From assembly GCA_023213395.1 (NCBI GenBank), contig CM041465.1:151597741-151661740 (forward strand): a DNA stretch of 64,000 bases, given 5' to 3'. The translations under genes and the position numbers were made by a program. Shown piece by piece: positions 60,262 through 64,000 of this stretch (within the stretch, counting starts at the first letter, position 1; each line of letters begins with the position of its first letter). A model generated the notes under the pieces. The model saw only the letters and a list, made by a program, of their open reading frames with translations, was not told where the DNA came from and made no database searches. This DNA is from Cycas panzhihuaensis. Its lineage: Eukaryota; Cycadophyta.

Positions 60262-61739
60262 GATAGGGTCCTGCACAACTGAAGCTTGACGGTGAGCGGG
60301 GAGATTGGATTGTTGGTTGCCAGGTGATGCTGTCTAACCCAAGACGAATATTGAGGGCCCATCAACTCTAGCATCGTGCAGAAGCAGGCATAGAAAATCA
60401 GTGGTTGTTGGAGCAGTGGAGATCACTATTCAACAAAGTGTAAAGGTTATCAGAGTCAATATTCAGGCGTGCAGAACTCGTTCTGTTGGTGACTTGGCGA
60501 CTTTGAGGACAGCCTTCTTTGTATACAAGTAAGTTGATCAAAACATAATAAAACTCATAAGGAAAGAGCACTTTCTGGAGTCATCTACCTACAAGTCTAT
60601 ATAAGGGAGAGATTGGAGCCTTTTTTGGATCGTTTTCAGCCTACTACACTTGGTTTAGGTGTTGTATCTAGCAGATCTTCATATTTTTTTAAGTTGTGCT
60701 TTTGTGACCCCTCTCCTTGGGTGAATTCACTGTATTAAGCCTGCACTTGTGTGTTAAGACATTACTGGGCTGTTTTAGAGACTTGTATACATAAAATAAG
60801 CATCAGTCTGACACTAACAGCAGAGATATACAAAGACAAAGTACAGATTGTTGGCTAGGTGCTTAATACTCATAGCTAAGCCATTTTTGGCGTGTTTCTC
60901 CCTGACTGGGTGCCTTTCTAGAGTGGCTGGGCGTGTTTCTCTTTGGCTAGGCACTTAATACTCATAGTTGGGCCGTTTTTGGGTGTGTTTCTCCCTGACT
61001 GGGCACCTTTCTAGAGTGGCTGGGCATGTTTCTCTCTAGCTGGTCTCATTCTGAGAGTGGCGGGATGCGTCGTGGTGTGATTGACCATACAAATGCGCTT
61101 GGCATGATAACCAACGGCTTTCCTTAACAGCCACGTCCTCTCTCTCTATCCCGTGCGACTTCTCAACATGTTTTTTGATTGATTTAGTGCTAAGTTTAGA
61201 CCTTAGCATAATTCAAATCTATTTGGTTACTGATTTAAGGCACGTGGAGTAAGTGATAAGAGGTAGCTGTTCACAAAAGTTGCACTTTTTAGGAACATGC
61301 CTTTTGGCATATTCCCCTCAAAGTGAAAATATAAAAAGTGACCCTTTACACTATTGAAATATGAACTTTAGTTGATATTTGAAGATAATACTTGGAGTAT
61401 TGAAGCGTTGTTGACCCATTTCAAGCGTGGATTGAGGCATTGTGTGTGTATTTGAGACTTGTGACTATGCACCGTCATCTTGTGGTACCTTCTTTGTACT
61501 AAAACGAGCATTTTTTGGTCATTTGGAGTGTCAGGTGTGACGTTTAATGACCATCTAAGGATGTTTGTTGACGAAAAAGGGAAGAATTATAGTTAGTGGC
61601 TCAAGTGACGTGAGCATAATCTGTGTTAGGGTCCCTTGGAAGTGTGCTCGTGAAGCAAAGGAAGGTCACAAGGGTGCATTTTCGTCCTTAATACATCTGT
61701 TTGGTGTTGTGTACTTCATTTTGTAGCCAGATATTTGAG
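60262..61739. other. Leader of element Y
   Basis: About 1.5 kb of balanced base composition without a long frame. It holds the 92-bp tandem pair at 60853-61036. No other structure was recognised. Confidence 0.6.
60853..61036. repeat. Tandem pair of 92-bp units
   Basis: GGCTAGGTGCTTAATACTCA at 60853 and GGCTAGGCACTTAATACTCA at 60945 start two units with few differences. Each contains GTGTTTCTCCCTGACTGGG and CTTTCTAGAGTGGCTGGGC. A partial third unit may follow to about 61060. Confidence 0.9.
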
Positions 61740-62540
61740 ATGGAGAAGCTTATGCTGAAGGTTATCTTTAATGGTAACAACTTCACCGAATGGAAGGCTA
61801 ACATGGAGCTAATTCTAATGGTGAACCAACTCTGGGGAATCACTAAGGATATGGCCAAACCTTCTATAGATGGTGCAACGTATTGTCAGTTGGTAGGGAG
61901 TCTCATTTATTTGACTCATACCAGGCCATATATCGCATACACTATTGGATTGGTTTCCCGCTACATGCAGAATCCACAGGAGCCTCATTTAGTGGCAGCA
62001 AAACAGATTTTGAAATATCTAAAGGGGACAATCAATTTTGGTCTTGAATACCGCAGAGGTGAGAAGATCAGGTTGCATGGCTATACTGGATCTTGATTGG
62101 GAGGAGATTCTGATGATCGGAAGTCCACTGCTGGATACCTATTTAGTATTGGCAATGGATTTATTTCGTGGCAGTTGAAGAAGCAACATACAGTGGCGCT
62201 ATCTTCTACAGAAGCAGAATATCAAGGACTCAGTGCTGGTGCGAAAGAAGAAGTATGGTTGTAAGGTCTCTTGGAATTTCTTAGCGTTTCCAATGGATGT
62301 CCAATTCTCTTTGTTGATAATCAGAGTACCATTCGTCTATTGAAGAATCTAGAGTTTCATGCGCTTACAAAGCATATTAAGATTCAGCACCATTACGTTC
62401 GTGAGCTGATCAAGTCAAGGAAACTACAGGTCGACTATTGTCCGAGTGAATTATAACTTGTGGACGTGTTTACCAAGCCTCTCACTGAAGACCATTTCAT
62501 GAAGATGCGTACCGGATTAGGACTCACCGATGTTATCCTT
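61740..62540 (+). pseudogene. In-frame gag-RNase H fusion of element Y
   Basis: The ATG at 61740 opens MEKLMLKVIFNGNNFTEWKA, the normal copia gag N-terminus, and continues to about residue 43 (DMAKPSI). The next codons read DGATYCQLVGSLIYLTHTRP, which is the reverse transcriptase to RNase H connection. So most of gag, protease, integrase and reverse transcriptase are deleted while the frame is kept. The frame runs to a TGA at 62094. RNase H continues in pieces beyond it: DDRKSTAGYLFSIGNGFISW, ALSSTEAEYQGLSAG, FVDNQSTIRLLKNLEFHALT, HHYVRELIKSRKLQVDY and VDVFTKPLTEDHF. Few stops (62094, 62262 and 62454 regions) indicate recent decay. Confidence 0.85.
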
Positions 62541-62648
62541 GAGGGGGGATGTATCAACAAGGATAAAGAAGCTGCAGGATAGTCTCAGCCTTCGTGATAA
62601 CTCAACGGTTGCACATTGCAGATTCCCCACATTCACATTAAGGGGGGA

Positions 62649-62987
62649 TGTTAGCGTGGCAGTTAATTATTAAGCCACTTAATTAATGTTAATGTGGTTT
62701 AATTATGTGAAAAGGTGTGAGCGAAAAGATGCGACTTATTTAGAGGGTCACAACCCTAATCGGGTGGCACCTCTTGGAGAATATAAAAGCCTTGAGGCCT
62801 TGTATATTCATCATCCAAGTTCATTGTGTGATAATCAATGATCCCTTGAGGATCCTTTTATGGTGTGTTTTTTCCCGAAAGGGTTTCCCACGTATATCCT
62901 GTGTTCTGTACCTATCTTCTATGTATATTTTATATTGTGCTTAGTATGTATGGTAAAAGATCCTACGTATGAGAACACATGTATGTC
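62649..62987 (+). repeat. 3' LTR of element Y, end removed
   Basis: It starts TGTTAGCGTGGCAGTTAATT after AGGGGGGA. It matches the 5' LTR to ACATGTATGTC, where a family C LTR begins. Confidence 0.9.
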
Positions 62988-63281
62988 TGATAGTTGGTGG
63001 TGTTAAAAAATACCAGGGAGGTATTCCCACCCTTTAAATAGAGATTTTTGGGAAGGCAACAAGCACTATCACCCTACCTGTATGTTAGCTAATGTAAAAT
63101 TTAAAATATATTAAAAAATTAATAATAATAAATAAAACACATACCGTAATAAAGTAATGTTGGCTCCTAGTGGCTATTGGGAGGCTCAAGGTGCCCTAGA
63201 GGCCCTCAAAGGTGGCTTTGAGGGGCCCTATGAATATAGATCTTTTAATAACATTGGGATTATTTCCAACATTCTCCCCCA
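62988..63281 (-). repeat. 3' LTR of element C2 (family C)
   Basis: Plus-strand ends are TGATAGTTGG and TTCCAACA. It matches 59821-59893 at the left and the plus-strand P LTR (51310-51593) along its length. Confidence 0.85.
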
Positions 63282-63283
63282 TA

Positions 63284-64000
63284 AATCTAATATATACGAC
63301 TCCCAAATTGTCTCTAAACTTCTCAAATTTAAACTTTCCCAAGGCCTTTGTAAAAATATCTGCTGTCTAATTTTCAGTGCTGTAATAAGTCAACTCTATC
63401 TTATCTACTTGTACAAGTTCCCAAATGAAGTGGTGTTAGGTCCTAATATATTTTGTTTTGCCATGGAATACCAAATTTTTGGCCATTTGAATAGTGCTTG
63501 ATTGTCACACCAAATTCTAGTGGGACCTTGTTGTTTAATTTGAAAATCCTGTAAGAGTCTTCTTAACCATATTGATTCATAAGCTCCTAAAATTGTGGCT
63601 TTATACTCTGCCTCAGTTGTGGATAAGGAAATAGTATTTTATTTCTTTGTACTCCAAACTACTACTACTGATCCCATAATGAATACATAACCTGTGGTAG
63701 ACTCTCTGTCATTTACATCACCTGCCCAATCTGAATCTGTGTAACCAATTAACTGAAATTTGGATGTGGCTTTGTAATATAACCCAAAATCTAGAGTCCT
63801 TTTAAGGTATCTAAGGATTCTTTTAGCAGTTTGCCAATGAGACGTATTTAGATCCTACATGAACCTGGACACAACACTGACTGAATATGTTATATCTGGT
63901 CAAGTAGATGTTAAATATATTAGGCTGCCAATGAGATGTCTATAGAGTATGGGATCAACCAAAGTGAAGTCATTTGTCTTAGAAAGTTTGATTCTAATTT
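63284..64000 (-). pseudogene. Copia RNase H of element C2 (partial)
   Basis: Minus strand. Near 63460-63530 the WCDNQALFKWPKIWYSMAKQ-type block can be read. LSTTEAEYKATI is at about 63590-63630, and the LGYTDSDWAGDVNDRESTTG region at about 63695-63755. Then comes the reverse transcriptase connection (GSLIYLTSTXPDITYSV, RFMXDLN) toward the window end. Few stops are present, so it is relatively young. The remainder lies beyond base 64000. Confidence 0.85.

Larger units (their letters stand above)
59894..62987 (+). mobile_element. Copia deletion derivative Y, youngest element in the window
   Basis: LTRs are at 59894-60249 and 62649-62987. The latter is cut about 16 bases short by the family C element that starts at 62988. 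An exact primer site is at 60250-60261 (TGGTATCAGAGC). A polypurine tract, AGGGGGGA, lies before 62649. The LTRs differ at roughly a dozen positions in 340. Inside is a gag start joined in frame to the RNase H end of pol, and the rest of gag-pol is deleted. Confidence 0.9.
62988..64000 (-). mobile_element. Family C copia element C2, right end cut by the window
   Basis: A minus-strand element inserted in the 3' LTR of Y. Its 3' LTR is 62988-63281, and a strong polypurine tract follows (minus GGGGGAGAA). RNase H and the start of reverse transcriptase run on to the window end. The expected target copy on the left is ATGTC (62983-62987). The right copy is outside. Confidence 0.85.

Noticed and set aside
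59820-63062. A 73-bp target duplication or aberrant integration flanking element Y
   Set aside because: The duplicated piece begins exactly at the terminus of a family C LTR, and a complete family C LTR with its own purine tract follows at 62988. Two insertions of the same family explain it.

Overview
The window is nuclear DNA of a land plant with a large, repeat-rich genome. The evidence is one intact intronless plant cell-wall gene (EXORDIUM/PHI-1 family) in a sea of Ty1/copia LTR retrotransposons, all primed by initiator-tRNA-Met-type sites, and long (TA)n microsatellites. Most elements are old, with several stop codons and frameshifts per kilobase. That would fit a gymnosperm or another slowly purging large plant genome, but I cannot name the species.

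Layout. 1-7203: a minus-strand copia element with gag and pol, cut by the window edge, whose long leader holds a gene-like GC-rich segment. 8175-11765: a minus-strand gag-only LTR element (family B). 12960-14000: plus-strand copia RNase H and LTR debris. 14440-15350: a minus-strand gypsy relic. 16684-17935: a giant compound (TA)/(TG) microsatellite. 17977-21487: a plus-strand copia deletion derivative keeping only the RNase H end. 23853-36511: a plus-strand copia element split inside integrase by a second family B element (28280-34183, perfect 5-bp target duplication) that carries a leucine-rich-repeat gene fragment. 36512-41665: the only stretch I could not assign to transposons. It holds the EXORDIUM-like gene at 39063-40088 and its promoter. 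41666-52401: a minus-strand copia element with a perfect 5-bp duplication. It contains a complete nested minus-strand copia (42450-47525, perfect duplication) and a 5'-truncated plus-strand copia (about 49650-51593). 52867-53472: a second (TA)n array. 53814-64000: a nest at least four insertions deep, made of copia D, gag-only element E, a family C LTR, the youngest element Y, and a second family C element.

Only the EXORDIUM-like gene looks able to make a normal host protein. It should be secreted to the cell wall, and its upstream region has W-box cores arranged partly as a 36-bp triple repeat. The transposon story is about non-autonomous elements: two unrelated families retain only gag, two others retain little beyond the RNase H end, and several elements carry gene-like sequence between the primer-binding site and gag. 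Element boundaries, target duplications and translations were read by eye. Copy numbers, ages and homologues were not computed.
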